The position numbers and the translations under genes are program-made. Below are positions 47,446 to 57,284 of a stretch of DNA of 64,000 nt, piece by piece (the first letter of the stretch is position 1; each line of letters starts with the position of its first letter). The notes beneath the pieces were generated by a model. The model was not told the DNA's origin. It searched no databases and saw only the letters and a list, made by a program, of their open reading frames with translations. Source of the stretch: Shewanella frigidimarina (GTDB lineage Bacteria > Pseudomonadota > Gammaproteobacteria > Enterobacterales > Shewanellaceae); contig NZ_RKKE01000001.1 in assembly GCF_003797125.1 (NCBI RefSeq), positions 310,001-374,000 of the forward strand, given 5' to 3'.

Positions 47446-48168
47446 TTAATCTCGACCAATATAGGCCGGGTTCTTTTCTAAATAGGCCTGCGCAGCGGTG
47501 ATGGCAACCACGGCTTTAGAATTAAATTCACGTTGGTACAAGGTATATACTACAAATAAACTGGCTAAAATAAACATCCCAGGATGCATAAACCAGCACA
47601 ACGCTGCCATAGAGTAGTAATAAGAACGTAAGCCATAGTTATATGAATGTGCCGCTTGGTCTTGCACTACAGCCATCTGCCTTGCATAGCCCAAGGCATT
47701 TTTATCGCTACCGGTTTTATCTAATGGCGCGGCGCCAATCATAATATTCACAAAGCCATATTGACGCATGGACCAAGTAAATTGAAAGAATGCGAGCACA
47801 AAAATCCCGGCTAAAAGTGCCAGTTTAACCTGTACTAAAGCGTGATTAGGGGATGAGGTAAAGGGAATAGAACCGATCACGATTTCAAGCTTTTCAACCT
47901 GCGAAAATAACGTCAACACACCTGCCAGGATCAGTAAAGTTGTTGAAGCAAAAAACGCAATATTGCGTTCTAAATTAGCCAATAATGCCGCTTCGGCTAC
48001 ACGTATCTCTTTGGCTATCACCTGTGACATCCAATGAATTCGCTGTTGATGCATGACTCGCGCGATACAGTTAGTCGTTTTAGCTTTGCGACGGGCAAAA
48101 CTGGTATATCCTACCCAACTGACCAAAAATACAATTAAAGCCAGCGAATCTAACCATGAAATTACCAT
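47446..48168 (-). CDS. DUF599 family membrane protein
   Basis: The 240-residue protein fits DUF599: an N-terminal helix (WLDSLALIVFLVSWVGYTSF), RIHWMSQVIAKEIRVAEAAL, then a helix (NIAFFASTTLLILAGVLTLF), LALLAGIFVLAFFQFTWSMR, and NYGLRSYYYSMAALCWFMHP followed by MFILASLFVVYTLYQREF. Four membrane helices are expected. The function is unknown. The gene stands alone between the tRNA-Ile2 unit and an RluA-family gene. Confidence 0.87.
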   Translation of the reverse strand: MVISWLDSLALIVFLVSWVGYTSFARRKAKTTNCIARVMHQQRIHWMSQVIAKEIRVAEAALLANLERNIAFFASTTLLILAGVLTLFSQVEKLEIVIGSIPFTSSPNHALVQVKLALLAGIFVLAFFQFTWSMRQYGFVNIMIGAAPLDKTGSDKNALGYARQMAVVQDQAAHSYNYGLRSYYYSMAALCWFMHPGMFILASLFVVYTLYQREFNSKAVVAITAAQAYLEKNPAYIGRD

Positions 48169-48253
48169 GCTGATTAACCTGTGTAATAATAAATAATAGA
48201 TTGATTATGCATCAGTTTTCACCATGCTAACATTAGTTTATTGATAGAAATGA

Positions 48254-48913
48254 TTAAAATGGGCTTGGGCAAACAAAATCAATTCGTTGTTCTGTGACAG
48301 GATGGGTGAACGATAATGAAGTGGCATGCAGCATTAATCGGTCCGACATTGCTTGCGAATACTCATTGCGGTATAAGTCACAACCTAAAATAGGATGGCC
48401 TATTTGCAGGCTGTGTATGCGTAGCTGATGAGTTCGGCCTGTAATAGGGGTAAAGGTCACCCGCGTTAATAACCTCTGTTGATGCCGTTCAATCACTTGA
48501 TATTGACTGTGCGCTGGCTTGCCAGTTTGTTGGCAAATTTTCATTAACGGGAAGTTATCGCTATCTTTGGCGATCGGCAATTCAATATCACCATGTTGCT
48601 CAACTAAATCACCGTATAACACTGCGGTATAGGTTTTTGAGACAGTTCGTAGCTGAAATTGTTTAGTCAATAAACCATTAATCACTTTGTTTAGCGCTAC
48701 CAACATAATGCCCGACGTGCCGAAATCGAGACGGTGTACTAACGTAGCCGTTGGGTAGTCTTGCACTAAACGATGGTGTACCGAATCCTTATTCAATGGA
48801 TTCTTCCCCGAAAGACTTAATAATCCCGTCGGTTTATTAATCAACAACAAATGTTCATCTAGGTATAAAACCTCAATGTTGCCATCGCAGGGTGGAGCAA
48901 TAAATTCAGCCAT
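48254..48913 (-). CDS. RluA-family RNA pseudouridine synthase
   Basis: The 219-residue protein isomerises uridine to pseudouridine in RNA. The catalytic Asp63 is in the signature HRLDFGTSGIMLVALNK, and ITGRTHQLRIHSLQIGHPIL is the second family motif. There is no S4 domain and the length equals that of RluA (23S rRNA U746 and tRNA U32). That is the closest functional guess, but other short members of the family exist, so no symbol is assigned. Confidence 0.88.
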   Translation of the reverse strand: MAEFIAPPCDGNIEVLYLDEHLLLINKPTGLLSLSGKNPLNKDSVHHRLVQDYPTATLVHRLDFGTSGIMLVALNKVINGLLTKQFQLRTVSKTYTAVLYGDLVEQHGDIELPIAKDSDNFPLMKICQQTGKPAHSQYQVIERHQQRLLTRVTFTPITGRTHQLRIHSLQIGHPILGCDLYRNEYSQAMSDRLMLHATSLSFTHPVTEQRIDFVCPSPF

Positions 48914-49007
48914 AATATCTTAGTGGTAACAATCTAAGCAGGGATAATAATAGAAAAGGTGGCTTATAAGCCACCTTTCAAACTGTTCGCGCTAAGCTAA
49001 AACAGAG

Positions 49008-51125
49008 TTAGGTTCGTAATCGTCCCAATTGTTGATGCTGCTGTTGAACTAAATCAGCTAAGCTGTCACTGCTCTGCTGAGCACTGTCAGCCAACTGTGA
49101 TAACTCAGCAGCTGAGTCTGAAATACCCGTAATATTACGATTTACTTCTTCGGTTACAGCGCTCTGCTCTTCCGCTGCTGTCGCAATGTGGGTCACTTGG
49201 CCTGACACTTGGTTAATTTGTTCAACGATGGCATTCAGTGATTGTAATGCTAGCTGAGTTTGCTCAACCGCTTTTTGAGCACCTTGGGCGCCTTTATCAA
49301 TAATGCTCGAGGCATTTTTAACTTCTTTTTGTAACGACTCAATCAAGGTACTAATTTCATTAGTCGACGTTTGAGTTCGAGACGCTAGCGTTCTCACCTC
49401 ATCGGCAACAACAGCAAAACCTCGACCTTGCTCTCCCGCTCTGGCAGCTTCAATAGCTGCGTTTAACGCTAACAGGTTAGTTTGCTCAGCAATGGCGCTA
49501 ATCACCTCTAAAATGCGGCTAATATTGGCGCTGCTTTGCGACACCATACCTACCGCTTGTTGAGCTTGTGCTGAATCACCCGAGACTCCCTCAACAAATA
49601 CCATCGCTTGAGTTAACCGCGACTGACCGTCTTTCACATTGACCGTCATTGACTCGGTTTCCATTGCCGTTTGCTCAGAGGCTTTAGCCACTTCAAGCGC
49701 GGTGGCGCTCATTTGATTAACTGCTGTTACCACACTTTCAATTTCACCATATTGGCGATTAACACTTTCGCGTGTGTGCTTAGCAATGTCTGCCGATTTT
49801 ATGCTTTCTTGCTGTGAACGGTCGGCAAGAATTTTAAGCTCAGAAATGAGATGCCGTAATTTAGCAATAAAGGCATTAATACCGCTGCCTAGTGCAATCA
49901 ATTCCGCATGGGCATCGACTTCTATCGCTTGAGTTAAATCGCCTTCAGCGCTGGCAAGGTTTTCAACGCGAGCTTGGATCATATTAAGCGGTGCAATAAT
50001 GCTACGAATAACCAAACTGATAATAAGCACCGCAATAACCGTGACAATAATACCGATGGTTAATAGCAAGCTGCCCAGAGACATCGCCATGTCATTCATG
50101 GCGGTATTCATATTATCAACCGCCATAAACGCTTGGGTTTTCGGCACTTCAATAATCAAGGACCAAGTGGCATCAGCAATAGGGATATTAATTGGATATG
50201 CCACGGCAATACTGGTCGGTTCATTCACAAATCCCGAAGAACGGTCTAAAGCTAACAATTTTTTGGCTAACTCTGGCCCTACAGATTCGCTAAAAGGTCG
50301 CGCAAATTTTTTATAATGGCTAGCTGCTACCACAAAACCTTTCTGGCTCACCAAGGTAACCTTGGCTTGCCCACCATATAAACTTTTAGATAATTGCATG
50401 ATCATGGTTTGGAATATCGGCAAGTTAATATCAACGCCAACTAAACCTCTAAATTGATTGTCGACGATAACGGGCACGGTTAACGAGGTCATTAATGCGG
50501 TATTACCAGGAGTGATCTCGTACAAATATGGTTCCATTAAGCACGACTTTTTACTGTCTTTGGCACACAAATACCACTCAGCCTCGCGAACGCCAAACTC
50601 ATTTAACGTGGTAACGTATTTTTCAGCCGCCTCATCAACTTGATTCTGCTCTACTGTGCCGTCATCATTGCGGGTGTAGTAAATTTCTAATGTGCCCGCA
50701 TTCGGTACACTGTGGCTTTCACCTTGAAGATAACTGTCATCAAGACCATCATAGCCATTAGGTTCAAATTGCGCATACATCGATGATATGATGTTATTTT
50801 TCTGCAATATTGCCGCAAGCGATAACTCCACCCGCTCACGACTTAAAGGATCTTTTTTTGAGGTTTGTTCCAGTAAGCCTGCAAACGAAAAGGGAACCCG
50901 ATAAGCTTCATTGATAAATCCAGCAATACGCTCACCATACTCACCCGCTCTTGCTGAGAGTTTGTCATTAATTTCTTGTTGTAACGCAACCTCAACCTCT
51001 GCAGCCAAGCTGCTATTCTTATCTTTTAACCCTAGCCATAAACTTAAAGAGAGTGTAATTACTGTGGCAACAAATAACGCCGAGGTGATCCATAACAACT
51101 TTGACTTAATGGATAATGCCTTCAT
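49008..51125 (-). CDS. Methyl-accepting chemotaxis protein with dCache sensor domain
   Basis: The 705-residue protein is a membrane chemoreceptor. Membrane helix 1 is at about 8-30. A large periplasmic dCache domain lies at about 35-330; it includes [20 protein letters not shown] and a membrane-proximal [20 protein letters not shown] typical of the fold. Helix 2 (about 345-370) and a HAMP domain follow. The signalling domain ends the protein, with its tip [20 protein letters not shown] and [19 protein letters not shown]. No C-terminal CheR-binding pentapeptide is seen (it ends [10 protein letters not shown]). The ligand is unknown; dCache domains often bind amino acids or amines, and a polyamine locus lies next door. 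Confidence 0.93.
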   Translation of the reverse strand: MKALSIKSKLLWITSALFVATVITLSLSLWLGLKDKNSSLAAEVEVALQQEINDKLSARAGEYGERIAGFINEAYRVPFSFAGLLEQTSKKDPLSRERVELSLAAILQKNNIISSMYAQFEPNGYDGLDDSYLQGESHSVPNAGTLEIYYTRNDDGTVEQNQVDEAAEKYVTTLNEFGVREAEWYLCAKDSKKSCLMEPYLYEITPGNTALMTSLTVPVIVDNQFRGLVGVDINLPIFQTMIMQLSKSLYGGQAKVTLVSQKGFVVAASHYKKFARPFSESVGPELAKKLLALDRSSGFVNEPTSIAVAYPINIPIADATWSLIIEVPKTQAFMAVDNMNTAMNDMAMSLGSLLLTIGIIVTVIAVLIISLVIRSIIAPLNMIQARVENLASAEGDLTQAIEVDAHAELIALGSGINAFIAKLRHLISELKILADRSQQESIKSADIAKHTRESVNRQYGEIESVVTAVNQMSATALEVAKASEQTAMETESMTVNVKDGQSRLTQAMVFVEGVSGDSAQAQQAVGMVSQSSANISRILEVISAIAEQTNLLALNAAIEAARAGEQGRGFAVVADEVRTLASRTQTSTNEISTLIESLQKEVKNASSIIDKGAQGAQKAVEQTQLALQSLNAIVEQINQVSGQVTHIATAAEEQSAVTEEVNRNITGISDSAAELSQLADSAQQSSDSLADLVQQQHQQLGRLRT

Positions 51126-51207
51126 TCAATTGAGCTCCCGCTTTAGTATTAATTTTCAGATACAATAAAGTGTAGTCAGCTTTAAAGATTAAGTATGAGT
51201 GAGATAT

Positions 51208-51234
51208 AAAAAATCCCGTAAAAACGGGATTTTA
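51208..51234. terminator. Terminator downstream of gabT
   Basis: AAAATCCCGT-AAAA-ACGGGATTTT, a 10-bp stem with T-runs on both strands. It lies just after the gabT stop on the minus strand and before the chemoreceptor gene. Confidence 0.9.
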
Positions 51235-51259
51235 TTGATTATTTTGACAAAAAGAGCCG

Positions 51260-52534
51260 TTATTTAAACACTGCCTGAAATGTCAAATCCATAATCGCAA
51301 GACCAGTATCAATTTGTGCATCTGGCGCAGTTAATGGCACCAGCACTCTAATCACGTTGCCGTAGGTGCCACAAGACAATAAAATCAGTCCGCGGTTACG
51401 TGCTTCAGTTAAAATCTTACCGCTGTACTGCGGAGCAGGTTCACCATCTTCCATTAACTCTATGGCGATCATTGCACCCAATCCACGTACATCAGCAATT
51501 TGCGAATACTTAGCCTGCATATCCGTTAATGCCGATTTAAGCCGATTACCGACTTCATTAGCGCGAGTTAATAACTGCTCTTCTTCAAACACTTCAATAA
51601 CCGCTAACGCAGCAGCACAAGCAATCGGGCTGCCACCATAAGTGCCACCTAAACCACCTGCGGTTACTGCATCCATGACTTCTGCTTTACCGGTAATACC
51701 CGACAGTGGAAAACCACCGGCTATAGACTTGGCAAAGGTAGTAATGTCAGCGGCTACACCCATTTGCTCCATCGCAAAAAAAGTACCTGTACGACCAGCG
51801 CCGGTTTGTACTTCGTCCGCAATTAACACGATGCCATGGTTGTCGCACAATTCACGTAAGCGCTTCATAAATGATGGCGTAACCGCGTAAAAGCCACCCT
51901 CACCTTGTACCGGCTCTAAAATAATTGCGGCAATATCGGCAGGCTCAGCATCATTCTTAAAAATACGTTCAATTGATGCCATAGCATCATCTTCAGACAC
52001 GCCATGCATTTCACACGGAAATTCAGCTCGGAACACGTTGGCAGACATTAAGCCCATGCCTTTACTGTACGGTGCTACTTTGCCAGTTAATGCTAACGCA
52101 GCGATGGTTCGACCATGATAGCCAGAGGTAAATGCAATCACTCCAGCACGCTTGGTATAAGCACGAGCTACTTTTACTGCATTTTCTACCGCCTCAGAAC
52201 CACTGGTAAATAAGGCGGTTTTTTTAGCAAAATCACCCGGTACCAAATGGTTAAGTTTTTCACATACCGCAATGTAACTTTCGTAACCCAACACCATAAA
52301 ACATGTATGAGAAAATGCATCTAACTGCGCTGCCACTGCCGCTTTAACTTTAGGGTGTAAATGACCAGTATTGAGTACCGCAATACCACCGGCAAAGTCG
52401 ATATATTCACGACCTTCAACATCCCATACTGTGGCGTTTTCAGCACGTTCAGTAAAAATTGGGTGAATTTGCCCTACACCTTGAGCCACTGCCGCTTGGC
52501 GACGAGCCATTAATCCATCATTTGTTTTAGTCAT
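51260..52534 (-). CDS. gabT: 4-aminobutyrate aminotransferase
   Basis: GabT moves the amino group of GABA to 2-oxoglutarate, giving succinate semialdehyde. The 424-residue PLP enzyme shows YIDFAGGIAVLNTGHLHP, ALFTSGSEAVENAVKVARAY, FTSGYHGRTIAALALTGK, LIADEVQTGAGRTGTFFAME and the PLP-lysine motif TTFAKSIAGGFPLSG. In this locus it would take GABA released by PuuD, filling the role of PuuE. It is 11 bp downstream of gabD in the same direction. Confidence 0.94.
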   Translation of the reverse strand: MTKTNDGLMARRQAAVAQGVGQIHPIFTERAENATVWDVEGREYIDFAGGIAVLNTGHLHPKVKAAVAAQLDAFSHTCFMVLGYESYIAVCEKLNHLVPGDFAKKTALFTSGSEAVENAVKVARAYTKRAGVIAFTSGYHGRTIAALALTGKVAPYSKGMGLMSANVFRAEFPCEMHGVSEDDAMASIERIFKNDAEPADIAAIILEPVQGEGGFYAVTPSFMKRLRELCDNHGIVLIADEVQTGAGRTGTFFAMEQMGVAADITTFAKSIAGGFPLSGITGKAEVMDAVTAGGLGGTYGGSPIACAAALAVIEVFEEEQLLTRANEVGNRLKSALTDMQAKYSQIADVRGLGAMIAIELMEDGEPAPQYSGKILTEARNRGLILLSCGTYGNVIRVLVPLTAPDAQIDTGLAIMDLTFQAVFK

Positions 52535-52545
52535 AGCCCGCTCTC

Positions 52546-53994
52546 TTAAACTGACATGCAGATATATTTCATTTCAAGGTATTCTTCGATACCAAATTTT
52601 GAGCCTTCGCGGCCTAATCCAGACGATTTAATGCCACCAAATGGCGCTACTTCGGTCGAGATTAATCCGGTGTTAACGCCCACCATACCGTATTCAAGTG
52701 CTTCTGCTACTTTGTAAACCAGCGAAATATCACGGCCATAAAAGTAAGCGGCTAAGCCAAATTCAGTGTCATTAGCTTGTTTAATCACATCATCTACTGA
52801 GTCGAATTTGAATAGCGGTGCTAATGGGCCAAAAGTCTCTTCTTTGGCAACTAACATCGATTTATCAACGTCACGTAAAATAGTAGGTTCAAAGAAAAAG
52901 CCACCTAAGCTATGTGTTTTACCGCCAGTGACGATACTTGCGCCTTTAGCAACAGCATCGGCTAAATGACGCTGTACTTTAGTCACTGCATCAGCATTGA
53001 TTAACGGGCCGATATTCACCCCAGTATCCACACCATTACCGACGCTTAATTTAGCCACTGCGGCAGCAAACTTTTGGGTGAATTGCTCATACACTCCTGC
53101 TTGGACATAAATACGGTTGGCACACACACAGGTTTGACCGGCATTACGGTATTTAGCAATCATTGCGCCATCAACTGCGGCATCAATATTGGCATCATTA
53201 AAAACGATAAACGGTGCATTACCACCTAGCTCCAATGACAGTTTTTTAAGTGTTGGAGCACATTGCTCCATTAACTTAATCCCTACCGCAGTTGAGCCGG
53301 TAAATGATAATTTACGCACAATAGGGCTTTCACATAAGGCATTACCAATCGCAATCGCATCACCAGTGATAACACTAAACACACCAGCAGGAATGCCCGC
53401 ACGATGTGCAAGCTCAGCTAATGCTAATGCGGTAAATGGAGTTTGCGGCGCAGGCTTGACCACCATAGTACAACCGGCTGCTAGTGCAGGCCCGGCTTTA
53501 CGGGTGATCATCGCGGCCGGAAAATTCCACGGGGTAATCGCCGCTGTCACGCCAACAGGCTGTTTAATCACCGTCAGTCTTTTATCAGCTTGATGACCAG
53601 GAATGGTATCGCCATAGATACGCTTAGCTTCTTCGGCAAACCATTCGATAAACGAGGCAGCATAGGTTACTTCACCTCTTGATTCTGCCAGCGGTTTACC
53701 TTGCTCGGTCGTCATCATCAACGCCAGGTCTTCAGCATTTTCATGCATTAGCTCAAACCAACGGCGTAACTTCTGGCTACGCTCTTTTGCAGTCAGCGCG
53801 CGCCATGCAGGTAAGGCATTATTGGCTGCTGTAATGGCTGCTTCGGTTTCTGCTTTGCCCATAACAGGCACATTACCGATGATTTCTTGGGTAGCAGGGT
53901 TAGCTATAGCAACCGTTTCGCCGCTGTTAGCACCCACCCATAGGCCATCGATATAACATTGTTCATGCAATAAGCTTGGATCATTTAAAATCAC
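52546..53994 (-). CDS. gabD: Succinate-semialdehyde dehydrogenase
   Basis: GabD oxidises succinate semialdehyde to succinate with NAD(P). The 482-residue aldehyde dehydrogenase has the N-terminal LHEQCYIDGLWVGANSGETV, PWNFPAAMITRKAGPALAAG, FTGSTAVGIKLM, the catalytic Glu in LELGGNAPFIVF and the catalytic Cys in NAGQTCVCANRIYV, and ends KFGIEEYLEMKYICMSV. Because no PuuC gene is in the window, this enzyme could also act on the gamma-glutamyl aldehyde from PuuB (inference). It lies 84 bp after puuB. Confidence 0.93.
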   Translation of the reverse strand: MILNDPSLLHEQCYIDGLWVGANSGETVAIANPATQEIIGNVPVMGKAETEAAITAANNALPAWRALTAKERSQKLRRWFELMHENAEDLALMMTTEQGKPLAESRGEVTYAASFIEWFAEEAKRIYGDTIPGHQADKRLTVIKQPVGVTAAITPWNFPAAMITRKAGPALAAGCTMVVKPAPQTPFTALALAELAHRAGIPAGVFSVITGDAIAIGNALCESPIVRKLSFTGSTAVGIKLMEQCAPTLKKLSLELGGNAPFIVFNDANIDAAVDGAMIAKYRNAGQTCVCANRIYVQAGVYEQFTQKFAAAVAKLSVGNGVDTGVNIGPLINADAVTKVQRHLADAVAKGASIVTGGKTHSLGGFFFEPTILRDVDKSMLVAKEETFGPLAPLFKFDSVDDVIKQANDTEFGLAAYFYGRDISLVYKVAEALEYGMVGVNTGLISTEVAPFGGIKSSGLGREGSKFGIEEYLEMKYICMSV

Positions 53995-54078
53995 AATGCG
54001 CTCCTACTAAATTCTAATAAAACTCAGTTAATCATTGATTAATCAATCGTTAACAGCCAGCTGATAATCAACTGATGG

Positions 54079-55365
54079 TTATATGCCAAACTTGTCACGT
54101 AACGTGTAATACCACGCACCTAAGGCACTAAACGGCACTCTAAGTGCATGCCCGCCAGGGAATGGATAATGCGGCAATGCGGCAAAGGCATCAAAACGAG
54201 TGGCTTGGCCATTAAGCATTTCGGCAATTAACTTACCGGCTAAATGAGTATAGGTAACCCCATGACCACTACAGCCTTGTGAGTAATAAATATTATCGCC
54301 AATACGGCCCACTTGTGGCAGGCGCGATAACGTCATTAAAAAGTTACCCGTCCAAGCATAGTCAACTTTAATCCCTTTTAACTGCGGGAAAGTCTTTAAT
54401 AGTTTAGGCATAATCAAGGCTTCAACGTTGGCTGGATCGCGAGCACCATAAACCACGCCACCACCAAAAATAAGGCGTTTATCGCCAGTAAGACGGTAAT
54501 AATCTAATAAGTAGTTACAGTCTTCAACGCAATAGTCTTGCGGTAGTAAACTCGCAGCCATTTCATCTGACAATGGTTCAGTGGTAATCACTTGAGTACC
54601 ACAAGGCATAGATTTAGCTTGTAGCTCTGGCAGTAATTTACCTAAGTAAGCATTACCAGCTACCACTACAAATTTACATTTAACTTGGCCTTGTGCTGTG
54701 TGCACAACCGGTGATGCGCCATCGTCCACTTTAATGACAGCTGAATCTTCAAAAATCAATCCACCTAATGATTCCACCGCACGGGCTTCACCTAATGCAA
54801 GGTTGAGAGGATGAATATGGCCACCGCTTTTATCGAGTAAACCACCGACATATAAATCGGTATTAACCACTTTGCGAATGCCATCCTGGTCGAGTAACTC
54901 TAATTGATTGTTATGACCATGAGCTTCCCATAATGATTTTTGACTCTGTAAATGGCCCATTTGCTTGGCGTTCATGGCGGCAAAAACACCACCATCTTTT
55001 AAGTCGCAATCAATGTTGTATTTGGCAATACGGTCACGAATAATCTGACCACCTTCGAACGCCATTTGACCAAAAAGTTTAGCTTGTTCTTTGCCGACAA
55101 CGCCTTCGATAGAATCAATGTCACGACTAAAAGAATTGACAATTTGACCGCCGTTTCGACCAGATGCTCCCCAGCCAATTCTGGCCGCTTCAAGCACCAC
55201 AACTTTCATGCCGCTTTCTAATAAATGTAACGCAGAAGACAACCCTGTATAGCCCGCGCCAATAACACAAACATCTGTTTCAATTGTAGATTCTAAGCGA
55301 GGACGTTCGACTTTATCATTAGCCGATGCAGCATAATATGAACTAGCATGAGGTGTGGCGGACAT
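54079..55365 (-). CDS. puuB: Gamma-glutamylputrescine oxidoreductase PuuB
   Basis: PuuB oxidises gamma-glutamylputrescine to gamma-glutamyl-aminobutyraldehyde with FAD. The 428-residue DAO-fold protein has the dinucleotide motif DVCVIGAGYTGLSSALHL, then ARIGWGASGRNGGQIVNSFS, a middle part with GGHIHPLNLALGEARA, and a C-terminal YYSQGCSGHGVTYTHLAGKL for the flavin. Length fits. It heads a second transcription unit (puuB-gabD-gabT), after the terminator that ends the transporter genes. Confidence 0.92.
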   Translation of the reverse strand: MSATPHASSYYAASANDKVERPRLESTIETDVCVIGAGYTGLSSALHLLESGMKVVVLEAARIGWGASGRNGGQIVNSFSRDIDSIEGVVGKEQAKLFGQMAFEGGQIIRDRIAKYNIDCDLKDGGVFAAMNAKQMGHLQSQKSLWEAHGHNNQLELLDQDGIRKVVNTDLYVGGLLDKSGGHIHPLNLALGEARAVESLGGLIFEDSAVIKVDDGASPVVHTAQGQVKCKFVVVAGNAYLGKLLPELQAKSMPCGTQVITTEPLSDEMAASLLPQDYCVEDCNYLLDYYRLTGDKRLIFGGGVVYGARDPANVEALIMPKLLKTFPQLKGIKVDYAWTGNFLMTLSRLPQVGRIGDNIYYSQGCSGHGVTYTHLAGKLIAEMLNGQATRFDAFAALPHYPFPGGHALRVPFSALGAWYYTLRDKFGI

Positions 55366-55510
55366 AGCGCTTCCTTTAAAGGTTCAAAACGTAATTCAAC
55401 TCACTCATCCTACACTTATGCAAATTTAAAAACTAGCATTAATCGCGTAATTTTTGACACTTTGTCGAATATATTAAACACCCGTGTCAGCAGAATATAG
55501 CAAATAGATT
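55366..55510 (-). promoter_or_regulatory. Probable promoter/operator region of puuB-gabD-gabT
   Basis: This gap between the potI terminator and puuB holds an inverted pair TGACAC (55455-55460) and GTGTCA (55484-55489). Between them lies AATATATTAAACA, which resembles the PuuR box of E. coli (recalled as AAAATATAATGAACA). No PuuR gene is in the window. Confidence 0.35.
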
Positions 55511-55516
55511 ACCGAA

Positions 55517-55552
55517 AATAAAAAGCCACACTGACATCAGCATGGCTTTTGC
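55517..55552 (-). terminator. Terminator after potI
   Basis: AAAAGCCA and TGGCTTTT form the outer stem, and CTGA / TCAG an inner stem, separated by CA bulges. On the minus strand it is followed by a T-rich run (TTTTTATTTT). Confidence 0.82.
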
Positions 55553-55572
55553 ATTGTGTTTATTGAGTGTTG

Positions 55573-56388
55573 TTATTCCATCGCAATTTTAGCTTTTTTC
55601 TCTGCTCGGCGGGCAAAATACCAAGACAAGAAAGCCACTAAAGATACCGCTAAAATAATAATTGTCGCGAGTGCGTTAATCTTAGGTGAAACCCCTAAGC
55701 GAACTGACGAAAATACCACCATAGGCAAGGTTGTAGAACCAGGGCCAGAGGTAAAGCTGGCAATCACTAAATCATCTAGCGACAAGCTAAATGATAACAA
55801 CCAACCGGCAATGAGTGATGGCGCTATCATTGGTATGGTGATTAAAAAGAAGGTTTTTAATCGCGTTGCACCTAAGTCCATCGCGGCTTCTTCTATCGAC
55901 AAATCCAGTTCACGCAGTCTTGACGACACTACCACCGCAACATAAGCAGCACAGAAAGTAGAGTGAGCAATCCATACCGTAAACATCCCGCGCTCAGTGG
56001 GCCAGCCAAAGGTTTCTGACATTTGTACAAATAACAGTAACAACGACAAACCAGTAATAACTTCTGGCATAACCAAAGGTGCGGTGATCATGTTAGACAA
56101 GGTTAACTTAGCCCATGAGCGTCTAAAACGAGTCATCACAAACGCTGCCATCGTTCCAATAATCACTGCCATGGTGGAGCTGTAAAAGGCAATACGTAAA
56201 CTGGTCCAGACTGCATTTAATATCTGCTGGTCCTGAAATAGCTCGCCATACCATTTAGGCGAAAAACCTCCCCACACGGTAACCAGTTTTGAGTCATTAA
56301 ATGAATAGATGACCAAAATAAGCATTGGCGCATATAAAAATATCAACCCAACCCACAACATCACTTTAGAGAAACTTAAGTTCTTCAT
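55573..56388 (-). CDS. potI: Putrescine/polyamine ABC transporter permease (PotI-like)
   Basis: The 271-residue inner membrane permease has about six helices and the EAA loop ATRLKTFFLITIPMIAPSLI after EEAAMDLG. It begins MKNLSFSKVMLWVGLIFLYA and matches PotI/SpuH, the second permease of putrescine importers. Its ATG overlaps the stop codon of the PotH-like gene (ATGA). With PotG (ATPase), PotH and PotF (binding protein) it forms one importer. Confidence 0.92.
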   Translation of the reverse strand: MKNLSFSKVMLWVGLIFLYAPMLILVIYSFNDSKLVTVWGGFSPKWYGELFQDQQILNAVWTSLRIAFYSSTMAVIIGTMAAFVMTRFRRSWAKLTLSNMITAPLVMPEVITGLSLLLLFVQMSETFGWPTERGMFTVWIAHSTFCAAYVAVVVSSRLRELDLSIEEAAMDLGATRLKTFFLITIPMIAPSLIAGWLLSFSLSLDDLVIASFTSGPGSTTLPMVVFSSVRLGVSPKINALATIIILAVSLVAFLSWYFARRAEKKAKIAME

Positions 56389-57284
56389 ACGTCGCTCTCC
56401 ATGCTGCGTGACTGATAACGGTGGAACAAAGTAATTGGGATAATCAATAACGCTAGCATCACAATCGCTAATGATGAAGCTACTGGCCAGTCGCGGTTAT
56501 TAAAGAACTCTTGCCACAACACCTTACCAATCATTAATGAGTCTGGACCACCAAGCAGTTCAGGAATAACAAACTCACCCACGGCAGGGATAAAGACCAA
56601 CATAGAGCCAGCGATTACACCGCCCATTGATAATGGCAGAGTAATTTTCCAGAAAGTATTGATACTGCTAGAGCCTAAATCGGAAGCGGCTTCTAGTAAG
56701 CTTAAATCCAATTTAACTAGGGTGGCGTAAAGCGGCAAAATCATAAACGGCAAATAGGCGTAAATGATACCGATATATACTGCAAAATTAGTATTCAGCA
56801 TTTGGATTGGTTCAGAAATAACCCCTAACCAAGTCAAGGCGTTATTAATTAAACCGTTGTTACTTAAAATACCCATCCATGCGTATACACGGATCAAAAA
56901 TGAGGTCCACGACGGCAACATCACCAGTAACAGCAATACCGCCTGCATTTTTACGGGGGCGCGGGCAATGGCGTAAGCCATCGGAAAACCAAGCACCAAA
57001 CAGCCAAGTGTAGCAACAAATGCCATTTTCAATGAGGTTAAGTACGCCATGTAATACATTGAATCTTGCAGTAACAACAAATAGTTACCCAGATTAACGA
57101 ATATATTTAGCGCCTCATCAACATAATTAAACGTTGGCTCGTACGGTGGAATCGCAATCGCAGCAGTCGAAAAGCTCAGCTTTAATACAATGGCGAACGG
57201 TAAGGCAAAAAACAGTAACAACCATAGGTAAGGGATACCCATGGTGAGATGTCGGCCTTTGAATATTTTCAATGGATTCTTCAT
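56385..57284 (-). CDS. potH: Putrescine/polyamine ABC transporter permease (PotH-like)
   Basis: The open frame extends to 57341 but the ATG at 57284 overlaps the potG stop as ATGA and gives the family start MKNPLKIFKGRHLTMGIPYL and 299 residues. There are about six membrane helices and the EAA loop LLEAASDLGSSSINTFWKIT. The loop is followed by PLSMGGVIAGSMLVFIPAVG and EFVIPELLGG, typical of PotB/PotH. It partners the PotI-like permease encoded next. Confidence 0.92.
   Translation of the reverse strand: MKNPLKIFKGRHLTMGIPYLWLLLFFALPFAIVLKLSFSTAAIAIPPYEPTFNYVDEALNIFVNLGNYLLLLQDSMYYMAYLTSLKMAFVATLGCLVLGFPMAYAIARAPVKMQAVLLLLVMLPSWTSFLIRVYAWMGILSNNGLINNALTWLGVISEPIQMLNTNFAVYIGIIYAYLPFMILPLYATLVKLDLSLLEAASDLGSSSINTFWKITLPLSMGGVIAGSMLVFIPAVGEFVIPELLGGPDSLMIGKVLWQEFFNNRDWPVASSLAIVMLALLIIPITLFHRYQSRSMESDV

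Noticed and set aside
47197..47481. 94-codon open frame downstream of tRNA-Ile2
   Set aside because: It has no ribosome binding site, an AT-rich random-looking composition and no recognised domain, and it overlaps the opposite-strand DUF599 gene. A real orphan gene cannot be excluded.
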